From positions 47,779,083 through 47,843,082 of the forward strand of contig OV277857.1 in NCBI GenBank assembly GCA_922989275.2: a DNA stretch of 64,000 nt, read 5' to 3'. The DNA comes from Gari tellinella (Eukaryota; Mollusca; Bivalvia; Cardiida; Psammobiidae). Below are positions 1 through 10,380 of the stretch, piece by piece. Position numbers and translations under genes: made by a program. The stretch's first letter is position 1, and each line of letters begins with the position of its first letter. Under the pieces are notes generated by a model. That model saw only the letters and a program-made list of their open reading frames with translations, had not been told where the DNA came from and searched no databases.

Positions 1-545
1 ATAGTTTAGGTTGGAAAGTAGGAAGTAACGGTAGGCGTAGTGTTAATAACAAAGCTTAAATAGGAAGAAGTAGTAGTTTAAGTCGGACATTATAGGTAGG
101 TAGGCGTTGTGTTAGTAGGAAAAGTAGAGGTATGTATGCGCAGTGTAAGTATGATAGTACATGTATACGAAGGCGTTGTGTAAGTAGGCTAGTATAAGTA
201 GGCATATTGTAAGTAGGATAGAGTAGAAAGGAATTATGTAAATAGGGAAGCGTAGTTTGGTGTATTGTAAGTAGGGTAACATTGGTAGATATGCGTAGTG
301 TAAGTAGGATAGTGTATGTAGGTTTAGTGTAATTAGGATAGTGTAGGTAAGCGTAGTATAAGTAGAGTAGTATAGGTAGGATACTAATAGTGTATGTAGG
401 GAAGCAGTGTCAGTAGGGAAGTATTGGTACGTAGGTGTAGTGTTATTAGATAAGTGTAGGTAGTTTTGAGTAGTGCAAGTAGGAAAGTATAGGTAGGTAG
501 GCGTAGTGTACGTAGGGTAGGAGTATCTTAGGTAGGACGCTGTAT
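1..545. repeat. Degenerate short tandem repeat array
   Basis: The first ~545 bases consist of diverged copies of a roughly 18-20 bp unit resembling GTGTAAGTAGGATAGTGTAG, with GTAGGCGTAGTG variants. Copies differ by substitutions and small indels, and the array runs off the left window edge. It ends near CTATAGGCGGGCCAG. No reading frame or gene signal is visible. Confidence 0.75.
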
Positions 546-1412
546 AGACGTAGCTTAACTATAGGCGGGCCAGTTCGCTTTATTATAAAGTGAACTGATC
601 CGCATAGTTAATATGTATATTGTATCATCTAATAATAACTTGATATTTATTTCTATTTATTGTGTCCATACCATTTAGTTAAGTATTTTAATGTTTTTCC
701 ACCTTCCCGCTCCATCGCAGAAATATGACTGATCTATACCATCTTAATTCAGTATTCGACCACCAAATGTCCTACTAACCCAACAGTTTTTGATCATGTT
801 ATACTTCACATGTAATTACAAAACATATGTTTTGTTTTCTGTGACAAATAAAAGGATTGTTCTGTTCTGTTCTGTAGTTTTGGGTAGTGTTAAATGCGGT
901 CTATTAGAAGTTTTGTCAAGAACAAGGGCTAAGTAACACGTGGATTTAAGAAGACCAAAATGCTAGTGTTTATAGCAGCTTTATTGTAGATAATGATTGG
1001 CTTGTTTAGAGACTGCTTTATGATTATTTCCTTCGCGATATTATCCCACTGACAAACGTTTGCAAACGAGTGGAAGCATGATCAGACGCTGCATAACGTT
1101 GCGTCACATCAATTTCAAAACAGCTTGGCATTAATAACGATACCACTTTCGTCAATTTATCTAAAATCATTTAAATGTGAAAAACTAAAAGTAAATGACA
1201 AGTGTTTTAACACGATAACGTCGTGGCAGTGAATTGGTAAGACAAATATCAGGTATATTGTTATACAGAGGTGAAGTTGAATTTGACATCGTACTCAAGC
1301 ATCTGATTTTGTCAGATTTTAGCTGTTGCTCGAATCTGACCAATTAAATGCTTGACAACGATCTCGGACTGAACTTAAACTATTTCTAAACCCGTGACCT
1401 ATATTGTAACAG
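546..1412. other. Presumed intron of gene A, no feature seen
   Basis: This is AT-rich sequence upstream of the first visible gene A exon. It contains a short TTCTG run near 860-875 and nothing else I recognise. It is inferred to be intronic because the exon at 1413 starts in phase directly after a TAACAG acceptor and the protein lacks its N-terminal half. Confidence 0.5.
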
Positions 1413-1526
1413 GAAGGTGTGTCTTGGTTGATGAACCACCCAAAAGTGTTTGGAAAAGGCGTCGGTGTGATTGGCATGTCCAAGGGAGGAGACATCGCAT
1501 GTATACTGGCTGCAAACTGCCCCAAG
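1413..1526 (+). CDS. Gene A, ACOT/BAAT-type acyl-CoA thioesterase: nucleophile-elbow exon
   Basis: Internal exon of 38 codons between acceptor TAACAG and donor AAG|GTTAGA, phase 0 at both ends. The translation contains MNHPKVFGKGVGVIGMSKGG, the alpha/beta-hydrolase nucleophile elbow of the acyl-CoA thioester hydrolase / bile acid-CoA:amino acid N-acyltransferase family. The nucleophile in GMSKGG is Ser, as in acyl-CoA thioesterases, whereas BAAT itself uses Cys, so hydrolysis of fatty acyl-CoA to free acid and CoA is the more likely reaction. Exons for the N-terminal domain must lie left of the window. The five exons seen (1413-1526, 10034-10119, 11446-11530, 14629-14830, 17109-17398) join to 777 nt, 258 codons plus stop, in one open frame. 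Localisation (cytosol, peroxisome or mitochondrion) cannot be judged. Confidence 0.88.
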
Positions 1527-1539
1527 GTTAGACAATGGA

Positions 1540-1757
1540 TTAACCCCTTCACTGCCGTGACGTCATAAATTTTAAACAATTGTAGTCTGCTTTTATTTTT
1601 CAAAGTTAATATTTAGATAGTTTGACTTAAGAAATGTTGAAAAGAGTGTCAAACAGTTTCGATTCTGATCAGACGCCGCGTTACGCGGCGTCTGATCAGA
1701 ATCAAAATATGTTTTCAAATAACCATTGCGCTCGGGGTAAGGCAGTGAACGGGTTAA
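1540..1757. mobile_element. Hairpin MITE, TTAACCCCTTCACTGCC type
   Basis: The element starts only 14 bp after a gene A donor site. Its ends are inverted (TTAACCCCTTCACTGCC against GGCAGTGAACGGGTTAA). Its centre is a near-perfect palindrome, about 1662-1706, of the form GATTCTGATCAGACGCCGCG with mirror arm. Related partial copies occur at about 24659-24870, 33960-34090 and 49277-49460. Confidence 0.75.
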
Positions 1758-2711
1758 CGAACGCGGTTTAATTGCCGTCTGCAAAATGTGTCGTTGGCAA
1801 TAATTCTCAAAATTTATTAAGAAGTGTTTTGTTTTAGAAACTGTCAGAATGTCAAACAATTTTGTGTCGAGATGAGACACCGAGTCACAATAGTTATCAC
1901 TAGTTCACCAGAAGCTTGTTAAAACAAGGGCGCACTACTAATGTTACTTTATATCTTCAGTTTATGCCAGCCTTGCAATTGACGCAACACACCTTAATAG
2001 ATATACTCGTCATTTAAATACAATGTCCCTGTGAAGAGTACATTTGTCCTGGGGAAAGTGTGATGACCGATTGCAGGTGTTGTTGTTGTTGTCGCTGCTA
2101 AGTTTAAGCGTCCAACGTGTGACTAATATCATATCTGCCTCATCCCACGTTTTGGGATCCCACAGATGGCACCATTATCGCCTGGACGTCTCCTCAGCCG
2201 GCGGAGAGGCCTAAAGTTAGTTTCCCGAAGTGGCTGTTTTCGACATCAGATGATGGAACTTCAAAGATGAATTTGGTTGGTGGCTGGCATCCATCTGTAG
2301 AATTCCTAAGTTGTTGATGGATCCAGTGGCGAAGAGGAAAACATGACAAAGTCGACTCCTTGAGGTAGCTGTCTTCCAAAACGTCGCTTCTTAGGGCCAC
2401 ACCCGCCGATGTTGATCAGGGATCCAGCCATTGGCTAAGCCTGCTGGTGGTTGATAAAATAGCCTTCTAATAAGGACCTGCAATGTTGTCCGTTTGCAAT
2501 ATAATGTACAATTCAATCATAACGAGTCACTAATGAACTATGACTTAATTTATATAAAAAAGGTTATGTTAAGTTCTCGTTGGTTAGAATCCGTGTTCGC
2601 TATATAGCTTGTCCAACAACGTTTTGATTAATGACTGACAGACAACATTGGATTTATAGCCTATAGGACAGATGGCAGCTTAACACATGACAAAAGTAAT
2701 TAAATCATGCA
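1758..2711. other. Gene A intron sequence, no feature seen
   Basis: Intron 1 of gene A. A short GTT run occurs near 2078-2090. There are open frames on the - strand, but they lack splice context, family motifs or unusual codon use, and I do not call a gene. Confidence 0.4.
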
Positions 2712-2925
2712 TTAACCCTTAGCCTGCCAGTCACGACTATAGCTCCATATGCAAACAGCTTGGATCCGGATGAGACGCCGAGTAACTCGGCGTCTCATCC
2801 GGATCCAAGCTGTTTGACACTCGGACAACATTTTCAGCAATTTTGAGCAACTTTGAAGCACTGTGAAACTTGAAGCAGACGAGAAATATAGCAGACGACA
2901 ATTTATTTGGCGGGCTAAGGGTTAA
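2712..2925. mobile_element. Hairpin MITE, TTAACCCTTAGCC type, copy 1
   Basis: A 214-bp element with inverted ends TTAACCCTTAGCCTGCCA / TGGCGGGCTAAGGGTTAA. A perfect palindrome at about 2752-2812 (core TTGGATCCGGATGAGACGCC plus mirror arm) sits off-centre. A nearly identical copy lies in opposite orientation at 27664-27877, inside the claudin-like gene. Confidence 0.85.
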
Positions 2926-4563
2926 ACGGTCATCTGTCTTTATACATCTACAGGCTACCATATCCAATGGTCCCTTATTACAGGTTGGCTTATGGTATTT
3001 TTTTCGAGCTGAAGGCATTTCAAAGTAAACTCTGTTTGTGTTAATTTTTTGTTGTCTGAATTTCTTGAAATCATGTATAAAAAGTAAAGCATGTTGTAGA
3101 GTTTTACTTAAAGTTGGTGACAAGTAGAATTAAGTATTATCTTTCAAATAAGTCTAAAATTAGTGAATGCTTAACATCTAGATTGTTTTTTTTTGTAATA
3201 TGCAATTTAGTGAACTCTTTAGATTTTTCCTTGATAATTCAAGTTAATTTTTCACGAAATACGTTTTTTAACACTATCTTATATTGTCTTTACCGTTTAC
3301 TTGAACGTATATACATTTTTGAGTTATACCATTATATACAATATGAAAAATGAAAAAAATATTCTTGTTTATTGAAAATAGAACTTTACCTCAAGAAAGG
3401 TCCTGTCAGAACAAAGCTGCTGTATTTTTTATTTATTTTTTATTCAATTTTCACCCTCCATTTGGTATAATTCAATTTAATCAGGGTTCCCATTAGTAAA
3501 GACAGGAAATAAGCAAACCTGCGAACAACCTTAAATGGGAAATGGTTTTTCAAGGGTCAACGAGTTAAAGAGTTAAACCTTTTTTTCCAGTCATGTGTCA
3601 AATTGTAAAAAAGCATTCCCTCCCTACAACGGCCCTCCAAACAAGTTCACTCCTTACAACGACCATTGTTACAGATCCCTAACAGGACAATTGTGTCTCA
3701 TGCTTTCACTGCTGCAATGTCGTCTGCTTAAAATTGTCGCCTGCTGTATTTCTCAAAGTTATATATAAGTGGATATTTTGATAGAATACATATAATAACG
3801 AGTGACAAACAGCTTGAATCCAGATCAAGCTATTTGTAAATGTAAGCAAGGTCTTTATTTCCCCTCCCTATAACGACTCCCCCCCGAACAACACACAAAA
3901 TATGTGTCTCCTATTGGGTGTCGTTGTAGAGAGGGAGTGCTATATATATTGAGTTTGTATCTTTGTCGTATTTAGCCTTTGGAATTTCATTGCTGATCGA
4001 TAACAATTCCTAACATTGACCTTGCACTTGGTGAATTTGTGAGAACCTTTTGACACTCTTATTGTATCAGATAAACAGTTATTAACCCAACTCAGAAAAT
4101 TGCTGCGTACATTTTTACAGACGGAATACTTTACACCAAGTTCGCTATGGTTAACAAGAACTCACCACATCAAATGGTATTTTTGAGTCCACATTTTTAA
4201 AACCACATACTTTTATAATGCGTACCGGTTCATTTGGTTCGACATTTCAATAATTCAGTGAAGCCTTCAAACCCCTTCCAAACAATTGTTTGAAATAGCT
4301 ACCTTTTAGAATGAAGGAAAATTACCTATGGCCTTTTGTCGGAACATGATAAAAACATGATAACATAATGCATTTCTATGTGGAAAACAAAAGGCGCTTC
4401 TCTTGGAATGGTTTAGAACTACTTATTGATACATTTTAGAATGTTTTCTTTCAACTCAAAATTCCCCCAAAAAGGTAAGTGAGAGAGTAATCCCTGTATG
4501 GAATGTTGTTTGTTTTGTGCGTTTATTTGTGGATACACATGTATATAATTGATTCATGATAAT
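2926..4563. other. Gene A intron with one MITE, otherwise no feature
   Basis: AT-rich intron sequence. Apart from the TACAGTGCTCCC-type element at about 3611-3944, nothing is recognised. Short open frames (for example 3114-3353) are AT-rich with no family resemblance. Confidence 0.4.
3611..3944. mobile_element. MITE, TACAGTGCTCCC type, copy 1 (ends decayed)
   Basis: This copy begins CATTCCCTCCCTACAACGGC and ends GTAGAGAGGGAGTGCTATA, decayed versions of the intact ends at 41823-42192. The central hairpin is reduced to AGCTTGAATCCAGATCAAGCT. Other copies lie at 33658-33900 (left part) and about 37966-38275. Confidence 0.7.
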
Positions 4564-4800
4564 GTCGAGCTAATATAATGCCCTTCCATAAAAACATAAT
4601 ATAAAATCAACTGTAAGCATGCACTTTAAACAGTAACTGTGTCTATTCACTGAAATCGCCAATTTCGGAAAACAGAGTGAGAAACTGTTGGATTTGTTGA
4701 AATAACTACCTCTTATCTGGAGCCCTGATTGACCACTACTCTACGCTTGTTTAGGCGGTAATATCGAGCATGGCAGTCATACAGTTCCATATATATGTTA

Positions 4801-4965
4801 CAGTCAATCTGTGTAATCAGTCATTACGCGTAATGACTAAAAGTTTAAGTCATTACGCGTAATGACTGTTTCACTTAGTCATTTCACGTAATGACTAAAA
4901 TCTTCAGTCATTACGCGTAATGACTGAAAAAACCCTCCAGTCATTACGCGTAATGACTAAATCGA
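4801..4965. repeat. Left palindrome array of foldback-like element 1
   Basis: After CAGTCAATCTGTGTAAT come five copies of AGTCATTACGCGTAATGACT, starting at 4819, 4850, 4877 (variant TTTCACG), about 4905 and 4940. Spacers are 8-15 bp and AT-rich. Each unit is a perfect or one-mismatch palindrome centred on ACGCGT. Confidence 0.9.
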
Positions 4966-5280
4966 CTTAAGCCTTCTGTATAACATTGTTATTATTGGTT
5001 ATACAATTATTATTTTTGCACAAAATGTGTTATTTATACATGCTTTTCAGGAATTGACAGGAAAAACTTTAAGTTATAACATGTATAAGAAAAGCATGAA
5101 TCAACATTATTAATTTTAAAGCTCATTATATATTACATTGTATTGATTAGAAATAAAAACAAAGGGATTTTCAAACAACTGTTTATTCATAATCTATTCA
5201 TAATCATAACCATGTTTTAACATATCTAACCCATTACTCCATATCCTGTTTTTAGATTTAAAGCTGGTTTAAACTTAAAT

Positions 5281-5814
5281 AACGGAATTGTTTCTTCTAA
5301 GATTTACGATAAACGAGATGATTTTGATTTTAGTATTGTAAATTATCCTCATCTAGATGGCGATGTTCCCCGTTCCACATCTTACGGGGTTTATATTTCA
5401 CAACTTATTCGCTTTGCTAGGGCCTGTACCTCTGTTGAGGACTTCCACATTCGTAATAAAACTATTACTGAAAAGCTTCTTAAACAGGGGTACAGATTTC
5501 ATAAACTTCGTAAAACATTTTCTAAATTCTTTTATAGAAATCTTCCTCTCATTAACAAGTATAAATGTAACTTAAAGTCTTTTCTGCGGCAAGGTATTTC
5601 ACATCCGGAGTTTTATGGTGATGTGATTTACAGACTTCGTAAGATTCTTGGACATATACATTTTCAAAACCTATTTGTGAAACGTATTAGATTTTTCCTC
5701 AAAAAAGATTATGATCCAACTATATTGCTGCGCACTTCACGTTTGGTTATCGATCAGTCTACAATTGATAACTATGCTTTCCTCTTTGGTTGTGCGACGA
5801 CAGACAGGGCTTAG
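5281..5814 (+). pseudogene. C-terminal fragment of a reverse-transcriptase-type ORF
   Basis: One open frame runs from at least 5281 to TAG at 5812-5814, about 177 codons. The translation includes SKIYDKRDDFDF, HLDGDVPRSTSYGVYISQLI, EKLLKQGYRFHKLRKTFSKF and HPEFYGDVIYRLRKILG. I recognise these as the downstream part of a family of invertebrate reverse-transcriptase proteins often predicted as host genes. The layout after the catalytic region recalls Penelope-like elements, but that assignment is inference. The catalytic motifs are absent because of 5' truncation, so the copy is dead. Confidence 0.65.
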
Positions 5815-6357
5815 CACTACATGATGATGTATCTCTAAAGCCGTCCTTAACCGGGAGAGTTATGTCGGATTTTCGTGCTTTGTTTTTTCCCTCCCTCTCT
5901 GTCGTACCCGGGACCCTTCCATGTCTTACAGTTGCTCGTAACTACAGACTAGTCGCTTGAGTACAATTTGACCGTTGCCATAGTGGGTTATATTTAACAC
6001 GGGCTTGAATGTTTAATTCTTTCCCATGTTACTAATGGTCTTGTCATAGAATTTTTGTTAAATGTTTTACATGTATTTACTTACTGTGCTGGCGGTCTTT
6101 TTGATTGTGAGGTTGTGGAACAGGGTTTATATTTGATGTACACTGTTCGTCTTTATAGGTGCAAATAGGAGATAAGTGTGAGGTTGGGCGCCCCTAAACC
6201 CAGGTTTAACCCCCCAGTGGTTGTTAATAATTAATTAATTTATAGTTAATTATTGATTGCTACTGACCGTACCAAGGCGGGCTCCTATAGTCACTTTGCT
6301 TTATGTTTGTCTTGCGTGTTGTTTTCTATTTAGTGTGTAGATGTAGGAATTGTATTG

Positions 6358-6400
6358 CGTGTGTGTGTGTGTGTGTTTGTTGTGGTATGACTGTGTGTGT
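6358..6400. repeat. GT-rich microsatellite in retroelement 3' region
   Basis: A GTGTGTGTGTGTGTGTTTG run. The corresponding stretch in the inverted copy at about 59366-59390 is a longer AC run, showing length divergence between the copies. Confidence 0.8.
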
Positions 6401-6569
6401 TCTGCTTGAGAGGTGGGTGTATTGTTTGTGTTACGTTTCCTGCTTGAGTCTTTCGTATTTATTTAAAGTAAAACGGAATGCTCCTTAAATTTAGGTGCAT
6501 TTTACTTCACTTTAAGCCTGTTTTAAGTTATAATCTGCTAGAATATAGGAAATATCTTATTGTTTTTAA

Positions 6570-7850
6570 GGGGAGCATATAGTCGCCGCTTTGTCTGTCC
6601 GTCCGTGTTTCCGTCCGTCCGTCTGTACGTCCGTCCGTCACAATTTTGTCCGGAGCATATCTCTTAAACGGTACACCATAGGTTGATGAAACTTGATACA
6701 GTGATAGAGAATGACAGGAGGAGGTGCAGTGCACAAGAACCGTAACTCTCTCATCTCCCAATTTTGAATTATCTCCCTTTTCTCATAAAAAATCAATTTT
6801 GTCCGGAGCATATCTCTGGACCGTTACACTGTAAGTTGATGAAACTTGTAACAGTGATAGAGGATGACTAAAGAAAATGCAGTAGACAAGAACGGTATCT
6901 CTGTCATCTTCCAATCTTGAATTATCTCCCTTTTTCTAAAAATACAAAACAATTTTGTCCGGAGCATATCTCTTGAATGGTACACTGTAGGTTGATGAAA
7001 CTTGATACAATGATAGAAAATGACAGGAGGAGGTGCAGTACACAAGAACCGTAACTCTCTCATCTCCCAATATTGAATTATCTCCCTTTTTCTCATAAAA
7101 AACAAATTTTGTACGGAGCATATCTCTGAACCATTACACTGAAAATTGATGAAACTTGTAACAGTGATAGAGGATGACTAAAGGAAGTGCAGTACACAAG
7201 AACGGTAACTCTGTCATCTCCCAATCTTGAATTATCTCCCTTTTTCTAAAAATACAAAACAATTTTGTCAGGAGTATATCTCTTGACTGCTACACAGTAA
7301 GTTAATGGAACTTGATACAGTGATAGGTGATGACACAAGGAGGTGCAGTATACAAGAACCACGACTCTGTCATCTTCCAATATTTAATTATCTCCCATTT
7401 TCTATCTAAAAACTAAAAAAAATTAAATTTTGTCTGGAGCATATCTCCTGAGAATTGCATTGTAAGTTGAGGAAACTTAATACAGTGTTACAAGTTGACA
7501 GAGGGAGTGCTGTACTCAAGAACCATAACTCTGCCATCTCCCAATATTGAATTATCTCCCTTTTTCTCCATAATTTTTTTAAAAAATCAAATTTTCTGCC
7601 GCACTGTATCTTGAACCTTGATACTGTGTTAGAGGATGACAAAAAGAAGTATAGATCACAAGAATTGTAACTCTGTCACCTCCAAATATTGAATTACCTC
7701 CCTTTTCATAATAAATTCATTTTTGTCCAAAGCATATATCTCCTGAATGTTACATCGTAAGTTGATGAAACTTGATACTGTGTTCACCTACTAAACATGT
7801 TATACCTTGGTCTTTTTCTTTGTGGGGAGCATCCATCGTTGGGAACGATA
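6570..7850. repeat. 150-bp tandem array with dimeric higher-order pattern
   Basis: The array starts GGGGAGCATATAGTCGCCGC, followed by a TCCG-rich run (6597-6638). About seven and a half units follow, beginning AATTTTGTCCGGAGCATATC at 6642, 6795, 6951, 7105, 7261 and 7426, with degenerate starts near 7589 and 7718. It ends near GGGAGCATCCATCG. Spacing is 153-165 bp. Units 1 and 3 share GACAGGAGGAGGTGCAGT and units 2 and 4 share GAGGATGACTAAAG and the CTAAAAATACAAAAC end, so the real period is about 310 bp. Confidence 0.85.
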
Positions 7851-7889
7851 TTCTTGTTTAATTATCTATTCATTATTTTTTTGCATTGA

Positions 7890-8865
7890 AATCAACCCAT
7901 TACTCCATGCATTGTTTGTTTACACAAAGGTTACCACTCAAAGCTGGTTAAAAGTAAAACTGATTGCCTTTATCTGTAACACTGTTTTAAGTCACCAACT
8001 ATTATATATTTTATAAGAATTTCATTTTTTATTTTAATATTTTCACTCTTATATGACATCATATTTAACCCACTACTCCATAGGATGTTTACATGGTTGA
8101 ACATAAAGCTGGTTGAATGCCTTGATATGCATTCTGCTTTACTTTAAAGCTATATTAAGCTAACAACCACCAGGCTTTCGGAATAACTGTAGTGTCTTGT
8201 CATACGGTATTAATAATTATAGTACATGTACCAAGTACTTAACCCATTACTCCATGGCTTGTTGATACTTAAAGCTGGTTAAAAGTAAACAGGTTACCTT
8301 GATGAGCATTCTGCTTTACTTTAAAACAGTGTTAAGCTATTCTCTGTTAGGATATTAGAAATTTGTCATTTTTTATTGATAATTATATGACATCATACTT
8401 AACCCATTACTCCTAAGCCTGTTTCTATAGTTGAATACAGGTCACCACTGAAAGCAGATTGAAAGTAAAACGGAATGCCTTTGTGAGCATTCTGCTTTAT
8501 ATTAAGTCTGCTTTAAGCTACCATACTACCAGGCTATCGAGTTCATGGTTTATTAGTTTTCTATCCATAACCATATTTCATTATGCTTAATCCATTTCTC
8601 CATAGCCTGTTTGTAAGTCTGAACACAGGTTACCACATAAAGTTGGTTGAAAGTAAACAGTAATACCTTGATGAGCAGTCTGCTTTACCTTAAAGCTGCT
8701 TTAAGGAACTAATTAATAGACAGGTATCGGGAAAAGTTCATCGTTACATCATTATCTATTAATAATCATACTTTTATTTTAATCCATTTCCCCATAGCCC
8801 GTTTAAAAGTCTAATCAAAGATATTATCCAATCAGTAACAAATTTCTGTTTTTATCACTTAATTA
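7890..8865. repeat. Tandem TTAACCCATTACTCC repeats (~160-190 bp)
   Basis: Successive units begin TTAACCCATTACTCCAT or variants near 7895, 8066, 8239, 8399, 8588 and 8771. Each carries AAAGCTGGTTGAAAGTAAA, then ATTCTGCTTTACTTTAA, then GCTATnnnCTnCCAGG. They are the same family as the dispersed hairpin elements at 14968-15220 and 40050-40299, here amplified head to tail and diverged. Confidence 0.75.
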
Positions 8866-9157
8866 ATGTATGTGAAATGGTTAGGTGAAATCAAACATAT
8901 CAATTAAGCTATTTATGTTGATGACAGTATCTAATGATACAAACTGAAATATTGAAAAAATGCATGTATTTTGTTTCATAGAACAAGTTTCATATAATTA
9001 TTTTTACTTTTTTGGGGCAAATATTCTCAAACAAATGTTTGTTAATAAGTATTAAAAACAATTATGCATAATTAATGTTGTTAATGAAGAATTGCTGATG
9101 AATTTATTAAATCAAAGTCATTACACACATTGCCTGAAACTCACAAATGACCTTTAG

Positions 9158-9310
9158 TCAATCTGTGTAATAATGGCCTCTCAATTTCAGTCATTACGCG
9201 TAATGACTGAAGATTTTAGTCATTACGTGAAATGACTAAGTAAAACAGTCATTACGTGTAATGACTGAAAATTTTAGTCATTACGCGTAATGACTGATTA
9301 CACAGATTGA
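9158..9310. repeat. Right palindrome array of foldback-like element 1
   Basis: Four AGTCATTACGCGTAATGACT-type palindromes start at 9189, 9218, 9247 and 9275 (two with ACGTGA or ACGTGT cores), then ATTACACAGATTGACTG, the mirror of the left array's entry sequence. Confidence 0.9.
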
Positions 9311-9325
9311 CTGTAACATATATAC

Positions 9326-9540
9326 GTTTTTGACCACAGGGACCCAACATGATTGATTTTTGCGAGAAAAAAATATCAGAAGGTATATATAGAGACTCTA
9401 ATGACTATATATACATTTTGACATTTTTGTTTCTCAAAAGTAAATCGTGTCGGGTCTCTGTAAGGTAAACATGCGAATTTGTTGTTGGTACTGCAATGAC
9501 TTGAGAAGAAATCAGATTTGATCGGTGTCAAAAAAGTATA
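9326..9540. mobile_element. Small insertion nested in the right arm of element 1
   Basis: The right arm carries about 215 bp that the left arm lacks, bounded by the inverted sequences ATATACGTTTTTGACC and GGTGTCAAAAAAGTATAT. Inside are CACAGGGACCC and GTCGGGTCTCTGT segments. A further copy of GGGTCGGGTCCCTGTGG lies outside at 9897-9913. This is most simply a MITE inserted after the arms formed. Confidence 0.55.
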
Positions 9541-10033
9541 TATTTGGAACTGTATGACTGTCATACTCGATATTGCCGCCTAAACAAGCGTACTGTAGTG
9601 GTCAACGCTGTGTCGGCTGTGAACGAACCCCTGTCCCGTTTTCCGAAAATCGGTGATTTCAGTGAATAGACGCAGTTACTGTTGAAAATGCATGCTTACA
9701 TTGACTATATGTTATGTTTTTATGGAAGGGCATTATATTAGCTCGACAGAAATACAAAAAGGGTGTCGTTTCATTAATTATTATTCATGATATGTCCGGT
9801 TTTGCAGAGATAGGGTTAGAATAAACTGACGATCAGTTGTTCACCCTTGTCTCTATATATACCTTCTGACATTTTTCTTCTCTCTTGAAACAATCAATCG
9901 GGTCGGGTCCCTGTGGATTAAAGGGGTTTATCTTCTTGAAAATGTATTTATATATGATTAGAAAGAATGACCACTTAGAATAGTGGCAACAAGAACATTG
10001 GTTACGTACATGTATATTTAAATCTATTTCCAG

Positions 10034-10119
10034 ATCATTGCATTGGTAAATATCAATGGTTGTACATTTAGTCTAAACTACCCAATGAAATTTAGCGGAG
10101 GAGACATACCTGCTGTACA
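10034..10119 (+). CDS. Gene A, ACOT/BAAT-type thioesterase: exon after nucleophile exon
   Basis: Acceptor TTTCCAG and donor CA|GTAAGT bound 86 nt. It reads in phase from the previous exon as IIALVNINGC...FSGGDIPAV, matching the family segment after the elbow (VxING ... GxxLPPV type). The last two bases complete a Gln codon with the next exon. The preceding 8.5-kb intron contains foldback-like element 1. Confidence 0.85.
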
Positions 10120-10148
10120 GTAAGTTGCAATACTTCTATGGAATTACA

Positions 10149-10380
10149 TACAGTGGAGAATCTGTTATTCTCTCCCGTTTAAACGCAAACGTACGCAAAC
10201 GCAAAGCGCTAAAACGTAGAAAAGAACAACTTTTGGACAATTCTGATAATTCTTGTTTATCTTGGTGGCAAACAGTTTGGAGCCTGATCAGACGCCGGGT
10301 TACCCAAACTGTTTGCACTGCAAATAATAGTTTTAGCGTAAACGCGTTTATTGCGAAATAATAACAGATTCTCCACTGTA
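10149..10380. mobile_element. MITE-1 (TACAGTGGAGAA family), gene A intron
   Basis: Ends are TACAGTGGAGAATCTGTTAT and its inverted complement, with TA duplicated at both sides. The central palindrome has lost most of one arm (GCCGGGTTACCCAAACTGTTT), so the hairpin is shortened relative to other copies. Confidence 0.85.

Larger units (their letters stand above)
5273..6463 (+). mobile_element. 5'-truncated reverse-transcriptase element, possibly Penelope-like
   Basis: The element carries the end of a reverse-transcriptase ORF (to 5814) and a ~650-bp 3' region. It interrupts a TTAACCC-type repeat: the host sequence reads AAGCTGGTTTAAA before it and ATTTAAAGTAAAACGG after it, giving a probable TTTAAA target duplication. 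Part of the 3' region (about 6049-6463) occurs again, inverted, at 59277-59699. That second insertion supports the 3' boundary near CGTATTTATT. The 3' region includes GGGCGCCCCTAAACCCAGG and a GT microsatellite. Confidence 0.7.
4564..9747. mobile_element. Foldback-like element 1 with long inverted arms
   Basis: The left arm (4564-4965) starts GTCGAGCTAATATAATGCCC and the right arm (9158-9747) ends with its reverse complement. The arms match over several hundred bases, including the segments around GTAAGCATGC and TGTTTAGGCGG. Arrays of the 20-bp palindrome AGTCATTACGCGTAATGACT form the inner ends (five units left, four right). The interior (about 4.2 kb) contains a truncated reverse-transcriptase element, a 150-bp tandem array and a tandem array of TTAACCC-type repeats. 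I see no transposase. The architecture resembles foldback elements, and the class is not assigned. Confidence 0.75.

Noticed and set aside
4819..4960. Regularly spaced 20-bp repeats resembling a CRISPR array
   Set aside because: The repeats are perfect palindromes with only 8-15 bp AT-rich spacers, mirrored 4.2 kb away, in an intron-bearing eukaryotic locus.
6528..7121. Several ~80-90 residue frames
   Set aside because: They repeat with the 150-bp tandem unit and have no independent coding signal.
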